Positions 45,801 to 55,100 of a stretch of 64,000 bases of DNA are shown in pieces (positions within the stretch are counted from its first letter, which is position 1; the number at the start of each line of letters is the position of its first letter). The notes beneath the pieces were generated by a model. That model was not told the DNA's origin, did no database searches, and was given only the letters and a program-made list of their open reading frames with translations. Position numbers and translations under genes: made by a program. The DNA lies in the NCBI RefSeq assembly GCF_010111755.1, contig NC_088951.1, positions 463,800 to 527,799 of the forward strand. Reading direction: 5' to 3'. Origin of the DNA: Nakaseomyces glabratus (taxonomy: Eukaryota > Ascomycota > Saccharomycetes > Saccharomycetales > Saccharomycetaceae).

Positions 45801-48800
45801 CATCCCATTGAAGCCAAGTGATGCCGGCGAGGCCGACTACACGACGACGATCGACAAGGGCAACGGTGACTTCGAGACAGACCTTGTTTCGCACATCACG
45901 ACCAAGGACTCTGACGGCAAGCCTACCACGATCACCACCACCATCCCATTGAAGCCAAGTGATGCCGGCGAGGCCGACTACACGACGACGATCGACAAGG
46001 GCAACGGTGACTTCGAGACAGACCTTGTTTCGCACATCACGACCAAGGACTCTGACGGCAAGCCTACCACGATCACCACCACCATCCCATTGAAGCCAAG
46101 TGATGCCGGCGAGGCCGACTACACGACGACGATCGACAAGGGCAACGGTGACTTCGAGACAGACCTTGTTTCGCACATCACGACCAAGGACTCTGACGGC
46201 AAGCCTACCACGATCACCACCACCATCCCATTGAAGCCAAGTGATGCCGGCGAGGCCGACTACACCACCACCATTACTTCCGACGGTCACACCATCACAG
46301 AAGTAGTCTCCCACATCACCACCACTGATTCAGACGGTAACACTGTTACATACACCACCACGATGGCCTCCTTCGATCAGGTAGACGACGGCGTGTACAC
46401 GTCTGCTCCACCTTACTCACAGCCACCAGTTGTGACAACCACTGTGACGGAGGACGACGGTAGTAGCAAGACAGTTGTGATCTCTTACTCGCCATCTGAG
46501 GGCGAGGATGGGGTTACCCGTACAGGTACCACCACTATCTCCACCATCACTGCTAGCGGCGAGGCCGACTACACGACGACGATCGACAAGGGCAACGGTG
46601 ACTTCGAGACAGACCTTGTTTCGCACATCACGACCAAGGACTCTGACGGCAAGCCTACCACGATCACCACCACCATCCCATTGAAGCCAAGTGATGCCGG
46701 CGAGGCCGACTACACGACGACGATCGACAAGGGCAACGGTGACTTCGAGACAGACCTTGTTTCGCACATCACGACCAAGGACTCTGACGGCAAGCCTACC
46801 ACGATCACCACCACCATCCCATTGAAGCCAAGTGATGCCGGCGAGGCCGACTACACCACCACCATTACTTCCGACGGTCACACCATCACAGAAGTAGTCT
46901 CCCACATCACCACCACTGATTCAGACGGTAACACTGTTACATACACCACCACGATGGCCTCCTTCGATCAGGTAGACGACGGCGTGTACACGTCTGCTCC
47001 ACCTTACTCACAGCCACCAGTTGTGACAACCACTGTGACGGAGGACGACGGTAGTAGCAAGACAGTTGTGATCTCTTACTCGCCATCTGAGGGCGAGGAT
47101 GGGGTTACCCGTACAGGTACCACCACTATCTCCACCATCACTGCTAGCGGCGAGGCCGACTACACGACGACGATCGACAAGGGCAACGGTGACTTCGAGA
47201 CAGACCTTGTTTCGCACATCACGACCAAGGACTCTGACGGCAAGCCTACCACGATCACCACCACCATCCCATTGAAGCCAAGTGATGCCGGCGAGGCCGA
47301 CTACACGACGACGATCGACAAGGGCAACGGTGACTTCGAGACAGACCTTGTTTCGCACATCACGACCAAGGACTCTGACGGCAAGCCTACCACGATCACC
47401 ACCACCATCCCATTGAAGCCAAGTGATGCCGGCGAGGCCGACTACACCACCACCATTACTTCCGACGGTCACACCATCACAGAAGTAGTCTCCCACATCA
47501 CCACCACTGATTCAGACGGTAACACTGTTACATACACCACCACGATGGCCTCCTTCGATCAGGTAGACGACGGCGTGTACACGTCTGCTCCACCTTACTC
47601 ACAGCCACCAGTTGTGACAACCACTGTGACGGAGGACGACGGTAGTAGCAAGACAGTTGTGATCTCTTACTCGCCATCTGAGGGCGAGGATGGGGTTACC
47701 CGTACAGGTACCACCACTATCTCCACCATCACTGCTAGCGGCGAGGCCGACTACACGACGACGATCGACAAGGGCAACGGTGACTTCGAGACAGACCTTG
47801 TTTCGCACATCACGACCAAGGACTCTGACGGCAAGCCTACCACGATCACCACCACCATCCCATTGAAGCCAAGTGATGCCGGCGAGGCCGACTACACGAC
47901 GACGATCGACAAGGGCAACGGTGACTTCGAGACAGACCTTGTTTCGCACATCACGACCAAGGACTCTGACGGCAAGCCTACCACGATCACCACCACCATC
48001 CCATTGAAGCCAAGTGATGCCGGCGAGGCCGACTACACCACCACCATTACTTCCGACGGTCACACCATCACAGAAGTAGTCTCCCACATCACCACCACTG
48101 ATTCAGACGGTAACACTGTTACATACACCACCACGATGGCCTCCTTCGATCAGGTAGACGACGGCGTGTACACGTCTGCTCCACCTTACTCACAGCCACC
48201 AGTTGTGACAACCACTGTGACGGAGGACGACGGTAGTAGCAAGACAGTTGTGATCTCTTACTCGCCATCTGAGGGCGAGGATGGGGTTACCCGTACAGGT
48301 ACCACCACTATCTCCACCATCACTGCTAGCGGCGAGGCCGACTACACGACGACGATCGACAAGGGCAACGGTGACTTCGAGACAGACCTTGTTTCGCACA
48401 TCACGACCAAGGACTCTGACGGCAAGCCTACCACGATCACCACCACCATCCCATTGAAGCCAAGTGATGCCGGCGAGGCCGACTACACGACGACGATCGA
48501 CAAGGGCAACGGTGACTTCGAGACAGACCTTGTTTCGCACATCACGACCAAGGACTCTGACGGCAAGCCTACCACGATCACCACCACCATCCCATTGAAG
48601 CCAAGTGATGCCGGCGAGGCCGACTACACCACCACCATTACTTCCGACGGTCACACCATCACAGAAGTAGTCTCCCACATCACCACCACTGATTCAGACG
48701 GTAACACTGTTACATACACCACCACGATGGCCTCCTTCGATCAGGTAGACGACGGCGTGTACACGTCTGCTCCACCTTACTCACAGCCACCAGTTGTGAC

Positions 48801-49155
48801 AACCACTGTGACGGAGGACGACGGTAGTAGCAAGACAGTTGTGATCTCTTACTCGCCATCTGAGGGCGAGGATGGGGTTACCCGTACAGGTACCACCACT
48901 ATCTCCACCATCACTGCTAGCGGCGAGGCCGACTACACGACGACGATCGACAAGGGCAACGGTGACTTCGAGACAGACCTTGTTCGCACATCACGCCAGA
49001 CTCTGACCCCCCCCCCCCCCCAGCAGTGCGCGAGGCCGACTACACGACGACGATCGACAAGGGCAACGGTGACTTCGAGACAGACCTTGTTTCGCACATC
49101 ACGACCAAGGACTCTGACGGCAAGCCTACCACGATCACCACCACCATCCCATTGA
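33805..49155 (+). CDS. Adhesin locus, 5' reading frame (signal peptide, N-terminal domain, repeats)
   Basis: 5116 codons from the ATG at 33805; two in-frame codons before it (TTG TTC) are preceded by TAA at 33790-33792. Residues 1-22 (MRFKRILSAAASVLYWASAV) form a signal peptide with a basic start and a hydrophobic core; cleavage probably falls near AVA-K. After ~49 kb the frame shifts: the last ~55 codons are the repeat read in a wrong frame (Arg/Pro-rich, with a PPPP from the C run) and end at TGA 49153-49155. That tail is therefore not a genuine C-terminus, and without a GPI signal this half could not be wall-anchored. Confidence 0.8.
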   Translation: MRFKRILSAAASVLYWASAVAKTYENQKIVIDGVALGTTTFEDDELLVLKNSTLTLNNFMNIKLPAGISLTDNSVLNINTPPDDTPPSDSYDVKRPQYSMVINGKVSIDNGSQFVFDGSSLVYSLGPYASEKFLFDINTGMDGIFISKDSTMRITLPKYLDWGFSHATTKFSGIHIGGTYKAPYNSPLVILGTLEVLRSDSRTDDGYFDDNLFRIDLGPDKIDENGVFTMKNDLSGNIHCQGILSFFADIFKGTDNVFIRTIGFQAISPISPITVDLAEGPVQGNGYLRYNVIISQGQGNGLKLLNLQARLDIGLPIIYIYNSDNYKDLTAKAHDNVIDIIDHSSNKSFSIIGDRKYNITYWYQQYTEIYPSYQYGGYFKVPLFKKSLQLDFIPIIEPDYTTTIDKGNGDFETDLVSHITTKDYYGKTITITTTIPLYGPAPPAVTKTVDLGNEVTEYLVISYWTTTNEFGGLITTNSTATYSPPPVTVTATTASDYIESDWISFFITTDEKGDIVTSSTLFNATRDYNLPEAPHTSFGPAPPAVTKTVDLGNEVTEYLVISYWTTTNEFGGLITTNSTATYSPPPVTVTATTASDYIESDWISFFITTDEKGDIVTSSTLFNATRDYNLPEAPHTSFGPAPPAVTKTVDLGNEVTEYLVISYWTTTNEFGGLITTNSTATYSPPPVTVTATTASDYIESDWISFFITTDEKGDIVTSSTLFNATRDYNLPEAPHTSFGPAPPAVTKTVDLGNEVTEYLVISYWTTTNEFGGLITTNSTATYSPPPVTVTATTASDYIESDWISFFITTDEKGDIVTSSTLFNATRDYIDPQAPYTSSSSYSKSKIEESDYTTTIDKGNGDFETDLVSHITTKDSDGKPTTITTTIPLKPSDAGEADYTTTITSDGHTITEVVSHITTTDSDGNTVTYTTTMASFDQVDDGVYTSAPPYSQPPVVTTTVTEDDGSSKTVVISYSPSEGEDGVTRTGTTTISTITASGEADYTTTIDKGNGDFETDLVSHITTKDSDGKPTTITTTIPLKPSDAGEADYTTTITSDGHTITEVVSHITTTDSDGNTVTYTTTMASFDQVDDGVYTSAPPYSQPPVVTTTVTEDDGSSKTVVISYSPSEGEDGVTRTGTTTISTITASGEADYTTTIDKGNGDFETDLVSHITTKDSDGKPTTITTTIPLKPSDAGEADYTTTITSDGHTITEVVSHITTTDSDGNTVTYTTTMASFDQVDDGVYTSAPPYSQPPVVTTTVTEDDGSSKTVVISYSPSEGEDGVTRTGTTTISTITASGEADYTTTIDKGNGDFETDLVSHITTKDSDGKPTTITTTIPLKPSDAGEADYTTTIDKGNGDFETDLVSHITTKDSDGKPTTITTTIPLKPSDAGEADYTTTITSDGHTITEVVSHITTTDSDGNTVTYTTTMASFDQVDDGVYTSAPPYSQPPVVTTTVTEDDGSSKTVVISYSPSEGEDGVTRTGTTTISTITASGEADYTTTIDKGNGDFETDLVSHITTKDSDGKPTTITTTIPLKPSDAGEADYTTTIDKGNGDFETDLVSHITTKDSDGKPTTITTTIPLKPSDAGEADYTTTITSDGHTITEVVSHITTTDSDGNTVTYTTTMASFDQVDDGVYTSAPPYSQPPVVTTTVTEDDGSSKTVVISYSPSEGEDGVTRTGTTTISTITASGEADYTTTIDKGNGDFETDLVSHITTKDSDGKPTTITTTIPLKPSDAGEADYTTTIDKGNGDFETDLVSHITTKDSDGKPTTITTTIPLKPSDAGEADYTTTITSDGHTITEVVSHITTTDSDGNTVTYTTTMASFDQVDDGVYTSAPPYSQPPVVTTTVTEDDGSSKTVVISYSPSEGEDGVTRTGTTTISTITASGEADYTTTIDKGNGDFETDLVSHITTKDSDGKPTTITTTIPLKPSDAGEADYTTTIDKGNGDFETDLVSHITTKDSDGKPTTITTTIPLKPSDAGEADYTTTITSDGHTITEVVSHITTTDSDGNTVTYTTTMASFDQVDDGVYTSAPPYSQPPVVTTTVTEDDGSSKTVVISYSPSEGEDGVTRTGTTTISTITASGEADYTTTIDKGNGDFETDLVSHITTKDSDGKPTTITTTIPLKPSDAGEADYTTTIDKGNGDFETDLVSHITTKDSDGKPTTITTTIPLKPSDAGEADYTTTITSDGHTITEVVSHITTTDSDGNTVTYTTTMASFDQVDDGVYTSAPPYSQPPVVTTTVTEDDGSSKTVVISYSPSEGEDGVTRTGTTTISTITASGEADYTTTIDKGNGDFETDLVSHITTKDSDGKPTTITTTIPLKPSDAGEADYTTTIDKGNGDFETDLVSHITTKDSDGKPTTITTTIPLKPSDAGEADYTTTITSDGHTITEVVSHITTTDSDGNTVTYTTTMASFDQVDDGVYTSAPPYSQPPVVTTTVTEDDGSSKTVVISYSPSEGEDGVTRTGTTTISTITASGEADYTTTIDKGNGDFETDLVSHITTKDSDGKPTTITTTIPLKPSDAGEADYTTTITSDGHTITEVVSHITTTDSDGNTVTYTTTMASFDQVDDGVYTSAPPYSQPPVVTTTVTEDDGSSKTVVISYSPSEGEDGVTRTGTTTISTITASGEADYTTTIDKGNGDFETDLVSHITTKDSDGKPTTITTTIPLKPSDAGEADYTTTIDKGNGDFETDLVSHITTKDSDGKPTTITTTIPLKPSDAGEADYTTTITSDGHTITEVVSHITTTDSDGNTVTYTTTMASFDQVDDGVYTSAPPYSQPPVVTTTVTEDDGSSKTVVISYSPSEGEDGVTRTGTTTISTITASGEADYTTTIDKGNGDFETDLVSHITTKDSDGKPTTITTTIPLKPSDAGEADYTTTIDKGNGDFETDLVSHITTKDSDGKPTTITTTIPLKPSDAGEADYTTTITSDGHTITEVVSHITTTDSDGNTVTYTTTMASFDQVDDGVYTSAPPYSQPPVVTTTVTEDDGSSKTVVISYSPSEGEDGVTRTGTTTISTITASGEADYTTTIDKGNGDFETDLVSHITTKDSDGKPTTITTTIPLKPSDAGEADYTTTITSDGHTITEVVSHITTTDSDGNTVTYTTTMASFDQVDDGVYTSAPPYSQPPVVTTTVTEDDGSSKTVVISYSPSEGEDGVTRTGTTTISTITASGEADYTTTIDKGNGDFETDLVSHITTKDSDGKPTTITTTIPLKPSDAGEADYTTTIDKGNGDFETDLVSHITTKDSDGKPTTITTTIPLKPSDAGEADYTTTITSDGHTITEVVSHITTTDSDGNTVTYTTTMASFDQVDDGVYTSAPPYSQPPVVTTTVTEDDGSSKTVVISYSPSEGEDGVTRTGTTTISTITASGEADYTTTIDKGNGDFETDLVSHITTKDSDGKPTTITTTIPLKPSDAGEADYTTTIDKGNGDFETDLVSHITTKDSDGKPTTITTTIPLKPSDAGEADYTTTITSDGHTITEVVSHITTTDSDGNTVTYTTTMASFDQVDDGVYTSAPPYSQPPVVTTTVTEDDGSSKTVVISYSPSEGEDGVTRTGTTTISTITASGEADYTTTIDKGNGDFETDLVSHITTKDSDGKPTTITTTIPLKPSDAGEADYTTTIDKGNGDFETDLVSHITTKDSDGKPTTITTTIPLKPSDAGEADYTTTITSDGHTITEVVSHITTTDSDGNTVTYTTTMASFDQVDDGVYTSAPPYSQPPVVTTTVTEDDGSSKTVVISYSPSEGEDGVTRTGTTTISTITASGEADYTTTIDKGNGDFETDLVSHITTKDSDGKPTTITTTIPLKPSDAGEADYTTTIDKGNGDFETDLVSHITTKDSDGKPTTITTTIPLKPSDAGEADYTTTITSDGHTITEVVSHITTTDSDGNTVTYTTTMASFDQVDDGVYTSAPPYSQPPVVTTTVTEDDGSSKTVVISYSPSEGEDGVTRTGTTTISTITASGEADYTTTIDKGNGDFETDLVSHITTKDSDGKPTTITTTIPLKPSDAGEADYTTTIDKGNGDFETDLVSHITTKDSDGKPTTITTTIPLKPSDAGEADYTTTIDKGNGDFETDLVSHITTKDSDGKPTTITTTIPLKPSDAGEADYTTTIDKGNGDFETDLVSHITTKDSDGKPTTITTTIPLKPSDAGEADYTTTITSDGHTITEVVSHITTTDSDGNTVTYTTTMASFDQVDDGVYTSAPPYSQPPVVTTTVTEDDGSSKTVVISYSPSEGEDGVTRTGTTTISTITASGEADYTTTIDKGNGDFETDLVSHITTKDSDGKPTTITTTIPLKPSDAGEADYTTTIDKGNGDFETDLVSHITTKDSDGKPTTITTTIPLKPSDAGEADYTTTITSDGHTITEVVSHITTTDSDGNTVTYTTTMASFDQVDDGVYTSAPPYSQPPVVTTTVTEDDGSSKTVVISYSPSEGEDGVTRTGTTTISTITASGEADYTTTIDKGNGDFETDLVSHITTKDSDGKPTTITTTIPLKPSDAGEADYTTTIDKGNGDFETDLVSHITTKDSDGKPTTITTTIPLKPSDAGEADYTTTITSDGHTITEVVSHITTTDSDGNTVTYTTTMASFDQVDDGVYTSAPPYSQPPVVTTTVTEDDGSSKTVVISYSPSEGEDGVTRTGTTTISTITASGEADYTTTIDKGNGDFETDLVSHITTKDSDGKPTTITTTIPLKPSDAGEADYTTTIDKGNGDFETDLVSHITTKDSDGKPTTITTTIPLKPSDAGEADYTTTITSDGHTITEVVSHITTTDSDGNTVTYTTTMASFDQVDDGVYTSAPPYSQPPVVTTTVTEDDGSSKTVVISYSPSEGEDGVTRTGTTTISTITASGEADYTTTIDKGNGDFETDLVSHITTKDSDGKPTTITTTIPLKPSDAGEADYTTTIDKGNGDFETDLVSHITTKDSDGKPTTITTTIPLKPSDAGEADYTTTITSDGHTITEVVSHITTTDSDGNTVTYTTTMASFDQVDDGVYTSAPPYSQPPVVTTTVTEDDGSSKTVVISYSPSEGEDGVTRTGTTTISTITASGEADYTTTIDKGNGDFETDLVRTSRQTLTPPPPQQCARPTTRRRSTRATVTSRQTLFRTSRPRTLTASLPRSPPPSH

Positions 49156-52100
49156 AGCCAAGTGATGCCGGCGAGGCCGACTACACCACCACCATTACTT
49201 CCGACGGTCACACCATCACAGAAGTAGTCTCCCACATCACCACCACTGATTCAGACGGTAACACTGTTACATACACCACCACGATGGCCTCCTTCGATCA
49301 GGTAGACGACGGCGTGTACACGTCTGCTCCACCTTACTCACAGCCACCAGTTGTGACAACCACTGTGACGGAGGACGACGGTAGTAGCAAGACAGTTGTG
49401 ATCTCTTACTCGCCATCTGAGGGCGAGGATGGGGTTACCCGTACAGGTACCACCACTATCTCCACCATCACTGCTAGCGGCGAGGCCGACTACACGACGA
49501 CGATCGACAAGGGCAACGGTGACTTCGAGACAGACCTTGTTTCGCACATCACGACCAAGGACTCTGACGGCAAGCCTACCACGATCACCACCACCATCCC
49601 ATTGAAGCCAAGTGATGCCGGCGAGGCCGACTACACGACGACGATCGACAAGGGCAACGGTGACTTCGAGACAGACCTTGTTTCGCACATCACGACCAAG
49701 GACTCTGACGGCAAGCCTACCACGATCACCACCACCATCCCATTGAAGCCAAGTGATGCCGGCGAGGCCGACTACACCACCACCATTACTTCCGACGGTC
49801 ACACCATCACAGAAGTAGTCTCCCACATCACCACCACTGATTCAGACGGTAACACTGTTACATACACCACCACGATGGCCTCCTTCGATCAGGTAGACGA
49901 CGGCGTGTACACGTCTGCTCCACCTTACTCACAGCCACCAGTTGTGACAACCACTGTGACGGAGGACGACGGTAGTAGCAAGACAGTTGTGATCTCTTAC
50001 TCGCCATCTGAGGGCGAGGATGGGGTTACCCGTACAGGTACCACCACTATCTCCACCATCACTGCTAGCGGCGAGGCCGACTACACGACGACGATCGACA
50101 AGGGCAACGGTGACTTCGAGACAGACCTTGTTTCGCACATCACGACCAAGGACTCTGACGGCAAGCCTACCACGATCACCACCACCATCCCATTGAAGCC
50201 AAGTGATGCCGGCGAGGCCGACTACACGACGACGATCGACAAGGGCAACGGTGACTTCGAGACAGACCTTGTTTCGCACATCACGACCAAGGACTCTGAC
50301 GGCAAGCCTACCACGATCACCACCACCATCCCATTGAAGCCAAGTGATGCCGGCGAGGCCGACTACACCACCACCATTACTTCCGACGGTCACACCATCA
50401 CAGAAGTAGTCTCCCACATCACCACCACTGATTCAGACGGTAACACTGTTACATACACCACCACGATGGCCTCCTTCGATCAGGTAGACGACGGCGTGTA
50501 CACGTCTGCTCCACCTTACTCACAGCCACCAGTTGTGACAACCACTGTGACGGAGGACGACGGTAGTAGCAAGACAGTTGTGATCTCTTACTCGCCATCT
50601 GAGGGCGAGGATGGGGTTACCCGTACAGGTACCACCACTATCTCCACCATCACTGCTAGCGGCGAGGCCGACTACACGACGACGATCGACAAGGGCAACG
50701 GTGACTTCGAGACAGACCTTGTTTCGCACATCACGACCAAGGACTCTGACGGCAAGCCTACCACGATCACCACCACCATCCCATTGAAGCCAAGTGATGC
50801 CGGCGAGGCCGACTACACCACCACCATTACTTCCGACGGTCACACCATCACAGAAGTAGTCTCCCACATCACCACCACTGATTCAGACGGTAACACTGTT
50901 ACATACACCACCACGATGGCCTCCTTCGATCAGGTAGACGACGGCGTGTACACGTCTGCTCCACCTTACTCACAGCCACCAGTTGTGACAACCACTGTGA
51001 CGGAGGACGACGGTAGTAGCAAGACAGTTGTGATCTCTTACTCGCCATCTGAGGGCGAGGATGGGGTTACCCGTACAGGTACCACCACTATCTCCACCAT
51101 CACTGCTAGCGGCGAGGCCGACTACACGACGACGATCGACAAGGGCAACGGTGACTTCGAGACAGACCTTGTTTCGCACATCACGACCAAGGACTCTGAC
51201 GGCAAGCCTACCACGATCACCACCACCATCCCATTGAAGCCAAGTGATGCCGGCGAGGCCGACTACACGACGACGATCGACAAGGGCAACGGTGACTTCG
51301 AGACAGACCTTGTTTCGCACATCACGACCAAGGACTCTGACGGCAAGCCTACCACGATCACCACCACCATCCCATTGAAGCCAAGTGATGCCGGCGAGGC
51401 CGACTACACCACCACCATTACTTCCGACGGTCACACCATCACAGAAGTAGTCTCCCACATCACCACCACTGATTCAGACGGTAACACTGTTACATACACC
51501 ACCACGATGGCCTCCTTCGATCAGGTAGACGACGGCGTGTACACGTCTGCTCCACCTTACTCACAGCCACCAGTTGTGACAACCACTGTGACGGAGGACG
51601 ACGGTAGTAGCAAGACAGTTGTGATCTCTTACTCGCCATCTGAGGGCGAGGATGGGGTTACCCGTACAGGTACCACCACTATCTCCACCATCACTGCTAG
51701 CGGCGAGGCCGACTACACGACGACGATCGACAAGGGCAACGGTGACTTCGAGACAGACCTTGTTTCGCACATCACGACCAAGGACTCTGACGGCAAGCCT
51801 ACCACGATCACCACCACCATCCCATTGAAGCCAAGTGATGCCGGCGAGGCCGACTACACGACGACGATCGACAAGGGCAACGGTGACTTCGAGACAGACC
51901 TTGTTTCGCACATCACGACCAAGGACTCTGACGGCAAGCCTACCACGATCACCACCACCATCCCATTGAAGCCAAGTGATGCCGGCGAGGCCGACTACAC
52001 CACCACCATTACTTCCGACGGTCACACCATCACAGAAGTAGTCTCCCACATCACCACCACTGATTCAGACGGTAACACTGTTACATACACCACCACGATG

Positions 52101-55100
52101 GCCTCCTTCGATCAGGTAGACGACGGCGTGTACACGTCTGCTCCACCTTACTCACAGCCACCAGTTGTGACAACCACTGTGACGGAGGACGACGGTAGTA
52201 GCAAGACAGTTGTGATCTCTTACTCGCCATCTGAGGGCGAGGATGGGGTTACCCGTACAGGTACCACCACTATCTCCACCATCACTGCTAGCGGCGAGGC
52301 CGACTACACGACGACGATCGACAAGGGCAACGGTGACTTCGAGACAGACCTTGTTTCGCACATCACGACCAAGGACTCTGACGGCAAGCCTACCACGATC
52401 ACCACCACCATCCCATTGAAGCCAAGTGATGCCGGCGAGGCCGACTACACGACGACGATCGACAAGGGCAACGGTGACTTCGAGACAGACCTTGTTTCGC
52501 ACATCACGACCAAGGACTCTGACGGCAAGCCTACCACGATCACCACCACCATCCCATTGAAGCCAAGTGATGCCGGCGAGGCCGACTACACCACCACCAT
52601 TACTTCCGACGGTCACACCATCACAGAAGTAGTCTCCCACATCACCACCACTGATTCAGACGGTAACACTGTTACATACACCACCACGATGGCCTCCTTC
52701 GATCAGGTAGACGACGGCGTGTACACGTCTGCTCCACCTTACTCACAGCCACCAGTTGTGACAACCACTGTGACGGAGGACGACGGTAGTAGCAAGACAG
52801 TTGTGATCTCTTACTCGCCATCTGAGGGCGAGGATGGGGTTACCCGTACAGGTACCACCACTATCTCCACCATCACTGCTAGCGGCGAGGCCGACTACAC
52901 GACGACGATCGACAAGGGCAACGGTGACTTCGAGACAGACCTTGTTTCGCACATCACGACCAAGGACTCTGACGGCAAGCCTACCACGATCACCACCACC
53001 ATCCCATTGAAGCCAAGTGATGCCGGCGAGGCCGACTACACGACGACGATCGACAAGGGCAACGGTGACTTCGAGACAGACCTTGTTTCGCACATCACGA
53101 CCAAGGACTCTGACGGCAAGCCTACCACGATCACCACCACCATCCCATTGAAGCCAAGTGATGCCGGCGAGGCCGACTACACCACCACCATTACTTCCGA
53201 CGGTCACACCATCACAGAAGTAGTCTCCCACATCACCACCACTGATTCAGACGGTAACACTGTTACATACACCACCACGATGGCCTCCTTCGATCAGGTA
53301 GACGACGGCGTGTACACGTCTGCTCCACCTTACTCACAGCCACCAGTTGTGACAACCACTGTGACGGAGGACGACGGTAGTAGCAAGACAGTTGTGATCT
53401 CTTACTCGCCATCTGAGGGCGAGGATGGGGTTACCCGTACAGGTACCACCACTATCTCCACCATCACTGCTAGCGGCGAGGCCGACTACACGACGACGAT
53501 CGACAAGGGCAACGGTGACTTCGAGACAGACCTTGTTTCGCACATCACGACCAAGGACTCTGACGGCAAGCCTACCACGATCACCACCACCATCCCATTG
53601 AAGCCAAGTGATGCCGGCGAGGCCGACTACACGACGACGATCGACAAGGGCAACGGTGACTTCGAGACAGACCTTGTTTCGCACATCACGACCAAGGACT
53701 CTGACGGCAAGCCTACCACGATCACCACCACCATCCCATTGAAGCCAAGTGATGCCGGCGAGGCCGACTACACGACGACGATCGACAAGGGCAACGGTGA
53801 CTTCGAGACAGACCTTGTTTCGCACATCACGACCAAGGACTCTGACGGCAAGCCTACCACGATCACCACCACCATCCCATTGAAGCCAAGTGATGCCGGC
53901 GAGGCCGACTACACGACGACGATCGACAAGGGCAACGGTGACTTCGAGACAGACCTTGTTTCGCACATCACGACCAAGGACTCTGACGGCAAGCCTACCA
54001 CGATCACCACCACCATCCCATTGAAGCCAAGTGATGCCGGCGAGGCCGACTACACCACCACCATTACTTCCGACGGTCACACCATCACAGAAGTAGTCTC
54101 CCACATCACCACCACTGATTCAGACGGTAACACTGTTACATACACCACCACGATGGCCTCCTTCGATCAGGTAGACGACGGCGTGTACACGTCTGCTCCA
54201 CCTTACTCACAGCCACCAGTTGTGACAACCACTGTGACGGAGGACGACGGTAGTAGCAAGACAGTTGTGATCTCTTACTCGCCATCTGAGGGCGAGGATG
54301 GGGTTACCCGTACAGGTACCACCACTATCTCCACCATCACTGCTAGCGGCGAGGCCGACTACACGACGACGATCGACAAGGGCAACGGTGACTTCGAGAC
54401 AGACCTTGTTTCGCACATCACGACCAAGGACTCTGACGGCAAGCCTACCACGATCACCACCACCATCCCATTGAAGCCAAGTGATGCCGGCGAGGCCGAC
54501 TACACGACGACGATCGACAAGGGCAACGGTGACTTCGAGACAGACCTTGTTTCGCACATCACGACCAAGGACTCTGACGGCAAGCCTACCACGATCACCA
54601 CCACCATCCCATTGAAGCCAAGTGATGCCGGCGAGGCCGACTACACCACCACCATTACTTCCGACGGTCACACCATCACAGAAGTAGTCTCCCACATCAC
54701 CACCACTGATTCAGACGGTAACACTGTTACATACACCACCACGATGGCCTCCTTCGATCAGGTAGACGACGGCGTGTACACGTCTGCTCCACCTTACTCA
54801 CAGCCACCAGTTGTGACAACCACTGTGACGGAGGACGACGGTAGTAGCAAGACAGTTGTGATCTCTTACTCGCCATCTGAGGGCGAGGATGGGGTTACCC
54901 GTACAGGTACCACCACTATCTCCACCATCACTGCTAGCGGCGAGGCCGACTACACGACGACGATCGACAAGGGCAACGGTGACTTCGAGACAGACCTTGT
55001 TTCGCACATCACGACCAAGGACTCTGACGGCAAGCCTACCACGATCACCACCACCATCCCATTGAAGCCAAGTGATGCCGGCGAGGCCGACTACACGACG

